Both the position numbers and the translations under genes were made by a program. A stretch of 13,617 nt of DNA from assembly GCA_030627405.1 (NCBI GenBank), contig DAOUSD010000017.1, forward strand, positions 1 through 13,617, in the 5' to 3' direction. The DNA is from Deltaproteobacteria bacterium (lineage in GTDB: Bacteria > Desulfobacterota > Desulfobacteria > Desulfobacterales > ETH-SRB1). Every line of letters begins with the position of its first letter. The stretch's first letter is position 1. Below are positions 4,229-12,676 of the stretch, in pieces. The notes beneath the pieces are model-generated. The model was not told the DNA's origin. It saw nothing but the letters and a program-made list of their open reading frames with translations, and did no database searches.

Positions 4229-7200
4229 ATGCAAAAAAAATTACCTATAGCTGTGGTTGGGATGGCCGGTATTTTCCCCGGAGCTCCTGATATTGATATA
4301 TTCTGGAACAACATTATCAATAAAGTAGACTCGAGCTCTGAGGTGCCTGAGGGAAGGTGGATTGTTGAACCTGAGTTCATGTACAATCCTGAACCGGCAC
4401 CGGATAAGGCCTTCTCAAAACGCGCCTGTCTTATACATGATGACATATTAAAATCAATCAAATCTGATTTAAATGACATCAATATTGACAAGGACATCCT
4501 GGACAATCTTGATCCTCTTTTTCACCTGGTTCTTCATGCAGGCAAAAAAGCGCTTTCAAACTGTAATATTTCAACAATCAATAAAGAACGCATTGGAACT
4601 GTTCTTGCTGCAATTGCACTGCCTACTGATTCTTCTTCTTCAATAACCAGAGAAATCATAGGGAAATCATTTGAAGAAAAACTCTTCAAAAACAGTAATT
4701 TTTCCACTAATAAACCACTTAGCAGGGCGCAGTGTCTGGCAAGCAGAGTAACCAGCCTTCCGGCTTCTATTTTGGCCAAAGGCTTAGGGCTCGGAGGCGG
4801 AAGCTATACTCTCGATGCTGCATGCGCATCATCTCTTTATGCAGTCAAACTTGCCTGTGATGAGCTTCATTCTCTTCGCGCGGATGTCATGCTGGCCGGA
4901 GGGGTATCAAGGCCTGAATGCCTTTACACTCAAGTAGGCTTCAGCCAGCTTCGCGCACTTTCTCCTTCAGGAAGGTGCGCCCCGTTTGACGAAAAAGCAG
5001 ATGGCCTTGTTGTGGGAGAAGGTGCCGGCATACTTGTTTTAAAAAGGCTTGACGATGCCCTGAGAGACAAGGACTGTATTTACGGTTTAATACGCGGTAT
5101 AGGGCTCTCAAACGACATGAGCGGCAATCTTCTCGCACCGGACATTGAAGGTCAAGTCCGTGCCATGCGCAACGCTTATTTATCCGTGGGCTGGTCTCCA
5201 TGCGAAATTGATCTTATTGAATGTCATGGTGCCGGAACGCGTGTCGGAGACACAACTGAGCTTCACAGCCTGAGAAAGCTCTGGGGTGAATCCGGGTGGT
5301 CGTATGAACAATGCTCGATAGGATCAGTCAAATCCATGATTGGCCATCTTTTAACCGCTGCCGGCGCAGCCGGAATGATAAAGACATTTCTTGCTTTAAA
5401 ACATAAAGTTCTTCCTCCATCAATTAACTTTAATAAAGCACCGGAAAAAAGCCCCCTTAAAAACAGTCCGTTTCGTGTGCAGACAAAAGCCGAAGAGTGG
5501 ATAAGAAAAAACAACGAAAGGCCGTTTCGTGCCGCAGTCAGCGCATTTGGATTCGGAGGAATAAATGGGCATCTGCTTATAGAGGAATGGTGTTCGGATT
5601 CCGAAACCCGAAACCCGCAACCCGCAACTCGCAACTCGCAACTCGCAACCCGCAACCCGCAACCCCCTGTTGCCATTGTTGGAATGGACGCTGCTTTCGG
5701 CCGGTTAAACTCGTTGAAAGATTTCAAGGAAATCATTTTTAAAGGCTCTTCAATAATCAGAGAAAGACCTGAAGACAGGTGGAAAGGATGCGATAACATT
5801 GCCGCCGGACATCTTGATGGAAAGCTTTTATACGGCGCCTTTATAGACAAGCTTGCTTTGACTGCAGGAGAATTTCATATGCCGCCGAATGAAATTCCCG
5901 ATATACTTGTGCAACATCTGCTAATGCTTAAAGTTTCTTCAAACGCCATGAAAGATGCGGGTCTTGTGGATAGAGAAAAACGCCCGAAAACAGGTGTTGT
6001 CATAGGAATGGAATTTGATTTTGAAGCAACCAATTATCATCTGAGGTGGAATCTTTATAATCTGGTTCAAAAATGGATAAATACACAGAAACTCAATCTG
6101 AATGAAAAAGAAACCAAGATATGGCTTGAATCTTTAAGAAACTCATCAGGCCCGGCGCTGACAAACAGCCGGACAATAGGTGCTCTTGGAGGCATTATAG
6201 CAAGCCGCATTGCCAGGGAATTCCGTTTTGGAGGCCCAAGTTTTGCTGTTTCCTGTGAAGGAGCATCAGGACTTAAAGCGCTTGAAATAGGAGTAAGATC
6301 ATTGCAGCAGGATGAGACGGATGCCGTACTTGTCGGAGCAATTGATCTGTCCGGCGACGTGCGCAATGTTATTACCACAAACAAATTAAGACCTTATTCA
6401 AAAAACAATGAAATCCATCCGTTCGACCGGTCGGCAGATGGAACTCTGCCCGGTGAAGGCGCGGCTGCGCTTGTCTTAAAAAGACTTGACAGTGCAATCA
6501 AGGACGGAGACAGAATTTATTCCGTAATAAAAGGTTTGGGATGCGCTACAGGTGATGGAATTGATACTGAAACTCCTTCAAAAAGCGCTTATACCCTGTC
6601 ACTCAAGCGGTCATTTCAAGATGCAGACATCTCTTCATCATCAATAAGTTATTTTGAAACTCACGGCAGCGGAGACCCGTTTGAAGATAATCTGGAATCA
6701 GAGGCTCTAAATGATTTTTTTGCAGGCCTGTCTGATAATAAAAATGTCAGTTGCGCCATAGGCTCTGTAAAGGCAAATATCGGACATACAGGCGCTGCTT
6801 CAGGTCTTGCATCATTAGTAAAAACCAGCCTGTGCCTTTACCATGAGATAATTCCTCCTCTAACTAATTTTATCATGCCTGCAAATGACAGGTGGCAGGA
6901 CAGCGTATTTCATATGCCTGCTTTTCCTCAATACTGGCTGAGAGACAGAAAAGACGGCCCCCGAAGGGCGTGCACATCCTCATTAACTTCAGACGGCAAC
7001 TGCATGCATGTTATTCTTGAAGGATTTGAATATTCGCAAAAAAATCACATACTGGAAAAAGTAGAAATAGAAAGGCGACAGCCTCTGGGCGACCGGGAAT
7101 TCGGACTTTTTGTTATTGAAGGAAACAATAAAACCTCTTTGATGGAAGGTCTTGAAAAACTGTCCAATCATATTGAAAAGCTCAAAGAACCCAACGCTCT

Positions 7201-10200
7201 TAGCTCTAACATAGAAGCTGCTGCCCGAAGCTGGTATTTAAAGAATAAATTAAAAGATGAACGTCCAACATCGAACGTCCAACATCGAACGTCGAATAAT
7301 GATGTCGCTTCGCTATTTGATAATTTCCTATACAAGAATAAGCAGGTACCTGAAAAAAAATATGCGGTATCAATCGTTGCGGCTGATATTTCTCAACTCG
7401 AAAAGCTGATTAATGATGCAAGAAATGCGGTTTCAGAGGGTACCTCCAAAAGAATAAATGGCCTGAGCGGTATAAGCTATTCACCTGATCCCTTGGGTCT
7501 CTCCGGCAAAACAGCATTTGTCTTTCCTGGTTCAGGCAACCATTATGTTGGAATGGGAAGAAGTATTGGTGTCCAATGGCCGGAAATTCTCCGCAAAATG
7601 GATGCGGAAACTCAGCAGCTCAGGACACAGCTTGTTCCACAATGCTATGTGCCTCAGAGAACATCGTGGATGCCGGGATGGGAAAAAGAGGCTTACAAAA
7701 AAATTATATCTGATCCTTTAAATATGATTTTCGGTCAGGTTGTACATGGGGGTGTGACTGCTAATCTGATAATGAATTTCGGGATAAAACCATCTGCCGT
7801 TATCGGATACAGCCTTGGTGAATCAGCAGGGCTTTTTGCCCTGGGCGCATGGCCTGATCGCGGAGAAATGCTGAAAAGAATGCGGGAGACCGATCTTTTC
7901 ACTACAGAACTCGCCGGCCCGTGTAATTCCGCCCGCAGGGCCTGGAATATCCCTCCTGATAAAGATATAAAACGGTGTGTTGCCGTAGTTAATCGTCCGG
8001 CAAATGATGTTAAAAGCATTATAAATAAATTCCCTTATGCAAGACTCCTTATAATTAATACTCCGGATGAATGCGTAATCGGCGGCCAAAAAGACAATGT
8101 TGAAGCATCAATCAAGATGCTCGGATGTGAAGCAATTTTCCTTGACGGCATTGTCAGCGTCCACTGCGACGCAGCCATTCCTGTTGCAGACGCATATAAA
8201 AAGCTTCACATCTTTCCAACTGCTTCTCCGGAAAGCATAAAATTTTACAGTTGCGCTCTTGGGCGTTCATATGCTCTTACAAGCGACAGTGCCGCATCCT
8301 CAATTCTTAAACAGGCAATTGAAGGGTTTGATTTCACCGCCTTAATTGACCGGGCATATAAAGACGGCATACGCATATTCCTTGAAATGGGGCCTCATTC
8401 TTCATGCACCAGAATGATCAGCCGCATACTGGATAAAAAACCTCACATGGCTGTCTCTGCATGCGTCCGTGGAGAAGATAATTATATCACAGTTCTCAAA
8501 TTTTTAGGTTCGCTGATAACAGAACGTGTGCCTGTTGATTTAGATAAAATTTACGAAACCGGTTTATTAAAAGAAATATACAATAAAAAATCAGAAAAAC
8601 AGTTAACCCTGACTATTGGCGGAAGAGCGCCCTCCCCTGCTCTGCCACGAAGAATTAACATAAGACATGCTCAAACTCAGTTTAAAAATCAGGAAATACA
8701 GCTTGAAGATCAGGAAATACAGCTTAAAAATTTAGATAAAGTCTTTTCATATAATGATCTGATCGGACCTGTAACGGAAAACGTAACCGCTGTTTCAGAA
8801 GCCCACAAAACCTTTATAAATTTCTCAAATGACTTAACCAAAGGCATTGAAAAAACATTCGCCACACAAACCCGGATTCTTGAAAAGATAATCTCAGGAA
8901 AAGAAATAAAGGGAACGCAACGAGAAATAAAAATGAGCGACGTCTTCGCTTTTTCACGCGATATGTGTATGGAGTTTGCGATTGGCTCGGCAGCAAAGGT
9001 GCTTGGCCCTGAGTTTGCGGCAGTAGATACTTACAAAGTGCGGGTACGCCTTCCTGATGAGCCGCTCATGCTTGTTGACAGGATAATTTCCATAGAAGGC
9101 GAAAAAGGCTCACTTGGCCCTGGTCGTATAGTAACAGAGCATGATGTCCTGCCGGAAGCATGGTATCTTGACGGTGGGCATGCGCCTGTATGCATATCGG
9201 TTGAAGCCGGGCAGGCCGACCTGTTTCTCTGTTCATACCTGGGGATTGACCTTGCAGTTAAGGGAGAAAGAGGTTACAGGCTCCTTGATGCGGTTGTAAA
9301 GTTCCACCGCGGGCTCCCGTGCCCCGGCGATGTCATAAGATATGAAATAGAAATTGAAAAATTTGTACGCCAGGGCGATACTTTTCTTTTCTTCTTCAGT
9401 TTTGAAGGCTTCATCAACAACAAACCTCTTATAAGCATGACTGATGGTTGTGCGGGATTCTTTACTGAAGAAGAGGTTAAAAAATCAGGCGGTATAATTT
9501 TAACAAAAGAGGATACCGAGCCTGTACCGGGTAAAAAGCCTTCCGGCTGGAATGAGCTTGTCCAGGTTGATGTGGAAAATTACAACGATGATAAAGTTGA
9601 AGCACTGAGAGCAGGAGATCTTGAAAAATGTTTTGGCGTCCTTTTTAATGGTATAAAACTCGCTGATTCTCTCAAGCTCCCAGGTGGCCGGATGAAACTG
9701 ATCGACAGGATACTAAATCTTGACCCAAAAGGCGGCCGTTATGGAATGGGTATGATAAGGGCTGAGGCGGATATACATCCTGATGACTGGTTTCTTACCT
9801 GTCATTTCAAGGATGACATGGTTATGCCGGGAACACTCATGTATGAATGCTGCGCACACACGCTTAGAGTATTTATTCAGCGCATGGGGTGGGTAACCGA
9901 TAAGCCCGGTGTATGCTACGAACCGGTTATCGGGGTTGAAAGCATACTGAAGTGCAGAGGCCCGGTAAGGTCTGACACCAGACATGTAGTTTACGAAGTA
10001 GAAATAAAGGAAACAGGTTATGGCCCCGAGCCTTTTGTAATTGCAGATGCACATATGTTTGGTGATGGCCGGCGAATTGTCATGTTCAAAGACATGTCAA
10101 TGAAAATGTCAGGAATAACTCGTGAAGAAATTGAATCAGCCTGGAAGAAAAAAGCCGGTTTTGACTATGATAGTATTCTGGCATTTTCAACTGGAAAACC

Positions 10201-11290
10201 TTCAGAGGCATTTGGCGAGCCATATAAGGTTTTTGATGAAGAAAGAATTATCGCCAGGCTTCCGGGTCCGCCCTATCTGTTTATAGACAGAATAACTAAT
10301 ATTGAGCCGGAACAATGGGTGCTGAAACCTGGCGGGTGGATCGAAGCAGAGTACGAAGTGCCGCCGGATGAGTGGTACTTTAAAGCAAATCGTATCCCTG
10401 CCATGCCATACTGCATACTACTTGAAATAGCCCTGCAACCCTGTGGATGGCTTGCAGCTTATATGGGCTCTGCTCTCAAAAGTAAAAAAAACCTGAAGTT
10501 CAGAAACCTTGGTGGAAAAGCTGTCTTGCATCATCAGGTTCTGCCTGATTCAAAGATTCTTACAATGCGCACCCGCATGACCAAAGTTGCTGAAGCAGGA
10601 GATATGATAATAGAACACTTTGACATACAAATCCTGCAGTCTGACAAATTAATATATGAAGGAACTACGAATTTCGGATTTTTTACAAAGAAAGCGCTGG
10701 CACAGCAGGTTGGAATAATTGATGCTGCGGGAAAAGCATACAAACCTGATGCAGACGAGCTTAAAAGGGCGGTTTCACATGTGTTTGACAACATTCCTCC
10801 TTTCACTCCTTATGATTTGGAAACCGCTCCGGCGCCTTGTCCGGCAATGCCGTCAAAAGCATTGCTTATGGTTGACGAAATTGAGACTTATATCCGGGAT
10901 GGCGGCACTGAAGGCCTGGGATTTATTCGCGGGGTAAAAAAGGTTGATCCAAATGAATGGTTTTTTAAAGCGCACTTTTATCAGGATCCTGTATGTCCGG
11001 GTTCCCTCGGCATTGAGTCTTTTATTCAACTGATAAAATTCATGGCAATTGATCGCTGGAGCCATCTGATAGAAACTCACATGTTCGAGCTTATAACCGA
11101 CAAACCGCACATCTGGATTTATAGAGGCCAGATTGTTCCGGAAAACAAAAAGATAGAAATTGAAGCTGTAGTGACAAAAATACAGGATATACCGGTCCCA
11201 ACCATACAGGCAAATGGGTTTCTAAAAGTTGATGGACTATATATTTATGAGATGCAAGATTTTGGGATCAGGCTTGTTCCTATAAATTAA
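4229..11290 (+). CDS. PfaC-like PUFA/polyketide megasynthase (KS-CLF-AT-DH'-DH-DH'-DH)
   Basis: A 2353-aa multidomain synthase related to PfaC of PUFA synthases, which elongates and dehydrates acyl chains carried on an ACP. Domains: KS1 (about 1-453) with Cys199 in DAACASS, His333 in HGAGT and His373 in IGHL, so probably active. KS2 (about 480-930) is chain-length-factor-like: VSCEGASG has Gly678 where the catalytic Cys belongs, while His812 and His853 remain. AT (about 1094-1420) has Ser1195 in GYSLGES and His1312. Four FabA-type hot dogs follow (about 1600-2353). The second has His1859/Glu1873 and the fourth His2249/Glu2263, each 14 apart like FabA His70/Asp84. The first and third lack the His and look like pseudo-domains. 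No ACP, KR or ER is present, so partners are needed. An AT between CLF and DH resembles myxobacterial Pfa3 rather than marine PfaC. An in-frame stop just upstream makes the ATG at 4229 the first ATG available. Short repeats occupy the linkers. Confidence 0.87.
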   Translation: MQKKLPIAVVGMAGIFPGAPDIDIFWNNIINKVDSSSEVPEGRWIVEPEFMYNPEPAPDKAFSKRACLIHDDILKSIKSDLNDINIDKDILDNLDPLFHLVLHAGKKALSNCNISTINKERIGTVLAAIALPTDSSSSITREIIGKSFEEKLFKNSNFSTNKPLSRAQCLASRVTSLPASILAKGLGLGGGSYTLDAACASSLYAVKLACDELHSLRADVMLAGGVSRPECLYTQVGFSQLRALSPSGRCAPFDEKADGLVVGEGAGILVLKRLDDALRDKDCIYGLIRGIGLSNDMSGNLLAPDIEGQVRAMRNAYLSVGWSPCEIDLIECHGAGTRVGDTTELHSLRKLWGESGWSYEQCSIGSVKSMIGHLLTAAGAAGMIKTFLALKHKVLPPSINFNKAPEKSPLKNSPFRVQTKAEEWIRKNNERPFRAAVSAFGFGGINGHLLIEEWCSDSETRNPQPATRNSQLATRNPQPPVAIVGMDAAFGRLNSLKDFKEIIFKGSSIIRERPEDRWKGCDNIAAGHLDGKLLYGAFIDKLALTAGEFHMPPNEIPDILVQHLLMLKVSSNAMKDAGLVDREKRPKTGVVIGMEFDFEATNYHLRWNLYNLVQKWINTQKLNLNEKETKIWLESLRNSSGPALTNSRTIGALGGIIASRIAREFRFGGPSFAVSCEGASGLKALEIGVRSLQQDETDAVLVGAIDLSGDVRNVITTNKLRPYSKNNEIHPFDRSADGTLPGEGAAALVLKRLDSAIKDGDRIYSVIKGLGCATGDGIDTETPSKSAYTLSLKRSFQDADISSSSISYFETHGSGDPFEDNLESEALNDFFAGLSDNKNVSCAIGSVKANIGHTGAASGLASLVKTSLCLYHEIIPPLTNFIMPANDRWQDSVFHMPAFPQYWLRDRKDGPRRACTSSLTSDGNCMHVILEGFEYSQKNHILEKVEIERRQPLGDREFGLFVIEGNNKTSLMEGLEKLSNHIEKLKEPNALSSNIEAAARSWYLKNKLKDERPTSNVQHRTSNNDVASLFDNFLYKNKQVPEKKYAVSIVAADISQLEKLINDARNAVSEGTSKRINGLSGISYSPDPLGLSGKTAFVFPGSGNHYVGMGRSIGVQWPEILRKMDAETQQLRTQLVPQCYVPQRTSWMPGWEKEAYKKIISDPLNMIFGQVVHGGVTANLIMNFGIKPSAVIGYSLGESAGLFALGAWPDRGEMLKRMRETDLFTTELAGPCNSARRAWNIPPDKDIKRCVAVVNRPANDVKSIINKFPYARLLIINTPDECVIGGQKDNVEASIKMLGCEAIFLDGIVSVHCDAAIPVADAYKKLHIFPTASPESIKFYSCALGRSYALTSDSAASSILKQAIEGFDFTALIDRAYKDGIRIFLEMGPHSSCTRMISRILDKKPHMAVSACVRGEDNYITVLKFLGSLITERVPVDLDKIYETGLLKEIYNKKSEKQLTLTIGGRAPSPALPRRINIRHAQTQFKNQEIQLEDQEIQLKNLDKVFSYNDLIGPVTENVTAVSEAHKTFINFSNDLTKGIEKTFATQTRILEKIISGKEIKGTQREIKMSDVFAFSRDMCMEFAIGSAAKVLGPEFAAVDTYKVRVRLPDEPLMLVDRIISIEGEKGSLGPGRIVTEHDVLPEAWYLDGGHAPVCISVEAGQADLFLCSYLGIDLAVKGERGYRLLDAVVKFHRGLPCPGDVIRYEIEIEKFVRQGDTFLFFFSFEGFINNKPLISMTDGCAGFFTEEEVKKSGGIILTKEDTEPVPGKKPSGWNELVQVDVENYNDDKVEALRAGDLEKCFGVLFNGIKLADSLKLPGGRMKLIDRILNLDPKGGRYGMGMIRAEADIHPDDWFLTCHFKDDMVMPGTLMYECCAHTLRVFIQRMGWVTDKPGVCYEPVIGVESILKCRGPVRSDTRHVVYEVEIKETGYGPEPFVIADAHMFGDGRRIVMFKDMSMKMSGITREEIESAWKKKAGFDYDSILAFSTGKPSEAFGEPYKVFDEERIIARLPGPPYLFIDRITNIEPEQWVLKPGGWIEAEYEVPPDEWYFKANRIPAMPYCILLEIALQPCGWLAAYMGSALKSKKNLKFRNLGGKAVLHHQVLPDSKILTMRTRMTKVAEAGDMIIEHFDIQILQSDKLIYEGTTNFGFFTKKALAQQVGIIDAAGKAYKPDADELKRAVSHVFDNIPPFTPYDLETAPAPCPAMPSKALLMVDEIETYIRDGGTEGLGFIRGVKKVDPNEWFFKAHFYQDPVCPGSLGIESFIQLIKFMAIDRWSHLIETHMFELITDKPHIWIYRGQIVPENKKIEIEAVVTKIQDIPVPTIQANGFLKVDGLYIYEMQDFGIRLVPIN
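5602..5664 (+). repeat. Nine tandem heptamers (CGMAACY) in the KS1-KS2 linker
   Basis: Nine consecutive 7-bp units (cgaaacc twice, then cgcaacc/cgcaact variants seven times) span 63 bp and encode about 21 residues of Arg-Asn-Pro-Gln/Ala-Thr sequence near residues 458-479. Nine units give a length divisible by 3, so the frame is kept. The stretch lies exactly between the two ketosynthase domains, where a flexible linker is tolerated. Confidence 0.9.
7258..7300 (+). repeat. Tandem 14-bp (double heptamer) repeat in the CLF-AT linker
   Basis: The unit cgaacgtccaacat occurs twice nearly perfectly (7258-7271, 7272-7285), and a diverged third copy follows to 7300. It encodes the stretch ERPTSNVQHRTSNN near residues 1011-1024, between the CLF-like domain and the acyltransferase. 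It is a second heptamer family, different in sequence from the one at 5602-5664. Confidence 0.85.
8687..8728 (+). repeat. Two 21-bp repeats in the AT-DH linker
   Basis: Two 21-bp copies (8687-8707, 8708-8728) encode the 7-residue unit [N/D]QEIQL[E/K], in the linker between AT and the first hot-dog domain (residues 1487-1500). The protein repeat has heptad spacing and could extend a short helix or coiled coil. Confidence 0.85.
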
Positions 11291-11296
11291 GGAGCC

Positions 11297-11320
11297 GTTC
11301 ACGGTTATCGGTTTACGGTT
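11297..11320 (+). repeat. Heptamer repeat (GTTNNCG), left copy
   Basis: Three 7-bp units (gttcacg, gttatcg, gtttacg) and a partial fourth begin six bases after the megasynthase stop codon. The sequence resembles, in opposite orientation, the block at 11448-11489 and, in the same orientation, the block at 12541-12561. Confidence 0.75.
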
Positions 11321-11348
11321 GATAAAGGCAGAAAGTAAAAGAGAATTA

Positions 11349-11453
11349 GTGAAAAAGAGTATTTCTGATTTAAATGCAAAAGAATTAATACAAGAATTGA
11401 AATCAATATCCAAAATGCTTCAGTCGTTGCATAGTTCATTGGAAAAACTGTGA
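11349..11453 (+). CDS. Possible 34-aa small protein between megasynthase and KASIII genes
   Basis: A GTG-initiated frame (or TTG at 11319, giving 44 aa) encodes an amphipathic helix-like peptide with regularly spaced Leu/Ile (SDLNAKELIQELKSISKM, then LQSLHSSLEKL). The ribosome site is weak (agagaa at 11340-11345). It is bracketed by heptamer repeats and its stop codon falls inside the right block. It might be a real microprotein, the tail of a decayed helical-bundle gene, or a chance frame. Confidence 0.25.
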   Translation: MKKSISDLNAKELIQELKSISKMLQSLHSSLEKL

Positions 11454-11489
11454 ACTGTGAACCGACAACTGTAAACGGTTACCGATAAA
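11448..11489 (-). repeat. Heptamer repeat, inverted copy before the KASIII gene
   Basis: Six 7-bp units (ctgtgaa twice, ccgacaa, ctgtaaa, cggttac, cgataaa) end four bases before the ATG of the next gene. On the - strand they read as the same GGTTTAC/GGTTCAC family as the copies at 11297-11320 and 12541-12561. They occupy the position where a Shine-Dalgarno would be expected. Confidence 0.75.
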
Positions 11490-11493
11490 TAAT

Positions 11494-12534
11494 ATGCTTT
11501 ACTCAAAAGTTTACATAAATTCATTTGGTTATGAACTTGCCCCGAATGTGATAACCTCAGAAGATCTGGAAATACGGCTGGAGCCTCTTTACGAGAAGCT
11601 TCATCTGCAAAAAGGTCAACTGGAAGCAATAACTGGAATACAGGAACGCAGGTTCTGGGACCCAGGCTTTAAAATGTATGAAGGTGCGATAAAAGCAGGA
11701 CAAAAGGCAATAGAAACATCAGGCATTTCACCGGATTCTATCGGCATGCTTATCTACGGAGGTGTTTGCAGGGACAACCTGGAACCGGCAACAGCCTGCG
11801 CAACGGCACACAGCCTTGGGATAAGCAGTAAAGCACAGATTTACGATATTTCAAATGCCTGCCTTGGCATTCTTAATGGAATGGTGCAAATTGCCAATGC
11901 TATTGAGCTGGGACATATCAAGGCGGGTCTTGCAGTAGCGTGCGAGTCTTCCCGTCAAATCGTTGATATTACAATAGACCGATTACTTAAAACAAAAGAT
12001 ATAGAAGTCTTTAAGAAAACAATTGCGACTCTTACAGGCGGGTCCGGAGCTGTTGCTGTTCTTTTGACGGATGAATCACTTTCCGATAAGGGACATCGAT
12101 TTTTAGGAGGAATGATAAAAAACGCAACAAAGCATCACGAACTTTGCCGTTGGGGGCCGGATACCGGGATACCTGCAAGCGGACTTCATGTTATGGAAAC
12201 AGATTCCGTCGGTGTTTTGCAGCACGGTGTTGTTTTGGGAATTGAAACATACAAAGATTTCAAAAAAGAACTGTCGTGGTCCGATAATAAGCCCGACAAA
12301 ATCATCTGCCATCAGGTGGGATCAACTCACCAAAAAACCATACTGGACTCCATAGGTATTCCAAAAGAAAAAGATTTTACCACCTTCCGGCATCTTGGAA
12401 ATATAGGAACCGTATCACTTCCAATAACTGCTGCAATAGCATCGGAACGCGAGTTCCTGATAAAAAATGATCTTGTCGGATTCCTGGGAATCGGCAGTGG
12501 ACTGAACTGTCTGATGCTGGGGATTGAGTGGTAA
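11494..12534 (+). CDS. KASIII-family condensing enzyme, OleA/FabH-like
   Basis: A 346-aa thiolase-fold enzyme of the beta-ketoacyl-ACP synthase III group, which condenses two acyl thioesters by decarboxylative or non-decarboxylative Claisen chemistry. The triad is complete: Cys123 in DISNACLGILNG, His273 in ICHQVGSTHQ and Asn303 in LGNIGTVSLP. The NACLGILNG active-site context and the N-terminal QLEAITGIQERRFW motif recall OleA, the head-to-head condensing enzyme of long-chain olefin synthesis, more than housekeeping FabH. This is a judgement from memory. Length is normal. It follows the megasynthase on the same strand after 203 bases containing heptamer repeats, so co-transcription is plausible but not certain. 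No good Shine-Dalgarno precedes the ATG. It could prime the PUFA-type synthase or join its products. An ole cluster (oleBCD) is not visible. Confidence 0.85.
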   Translation: MLYSKVYINSFGYELAPNVITSEDLEIRLEPLYEKLHLQKGQLEAITGIQERRFWDPGFKMYEGAIKAGQKAIETSGISPDSIGMLIYGGVCRDNLEPATACATAHSLGISSKAQIYDISNACLGILNGMVQIANAIELGHIKAGLAVACESSRQIVDITIDRLLKTKDIEVFKKTIATLTGGSGAVAVLLTDESLSDKGHRFLGGMIKNATKHHELCRWGPDTGIPASGLHVMETDSVGVLQHGVVLGIETYKDFKKELSWSDNKPDKIICHQVGSTHQKTILDSIGIPKEKDFTTFRHLGNIGTVSLPITAAIASEREFLIKNDLVGFLGIGSGLNCLMLGIEW

Positions 12535-12540
12535 AAAAAC

Positions 12541-12561
12541 GGTTTACAGTTTACGGTTCAC
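12541..12561 (+). repeat. Heptamer repeat (GGTTTAC family) after the KASIII gene
   Basis: Three 7-bp units (ggtttac, agtttac, ggttcac) start six bases after the KASIII stop codon. Same family and orientation as 11297-11320, so the KASIII gene is flanked by these blocks on both sides. Confidence 0.75.
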
Positions 12562-12676
12562 GGGGCTACCAACGTAAGGAACGGGGACGGCAGCTATTTC
12601 TTCATCCCTCGGCCTGGACCCCCTTAATTATCTCAGCATTAAAGGTCTTCTGAACTCGACAGACTTTACCGAGCCC

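Noticed and set aside
5602..5664. Heptamer array as a phase-variation site or frameshift in the megasynthase
   Set aside because: Nine units keep the frame and the reading frame is open on both sides with intact domains. Phase variation would need evidence of copy-number variants, so it is kept only as a repeat.
5263..5850. A 195-codon open frame on the - strand opposite the synthase
   Set aside because: It lies fully inside well-supported KS coding sequence, has no recognisable domain and includes the translated repeat. It is an antisense shadow.
12103..12312. Small - strand frame inside the KASIII gene
   Set aside because: It overlaps conserved KASIII coding sequence and shows no independent start signal or homology cue.
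12579..12600. ggaacggggacggcag motif as the end of an IS200/RAYT-type element
   Set aside because: It resembles sequences near such elements, but no transposase or matching partner end is present in the window.
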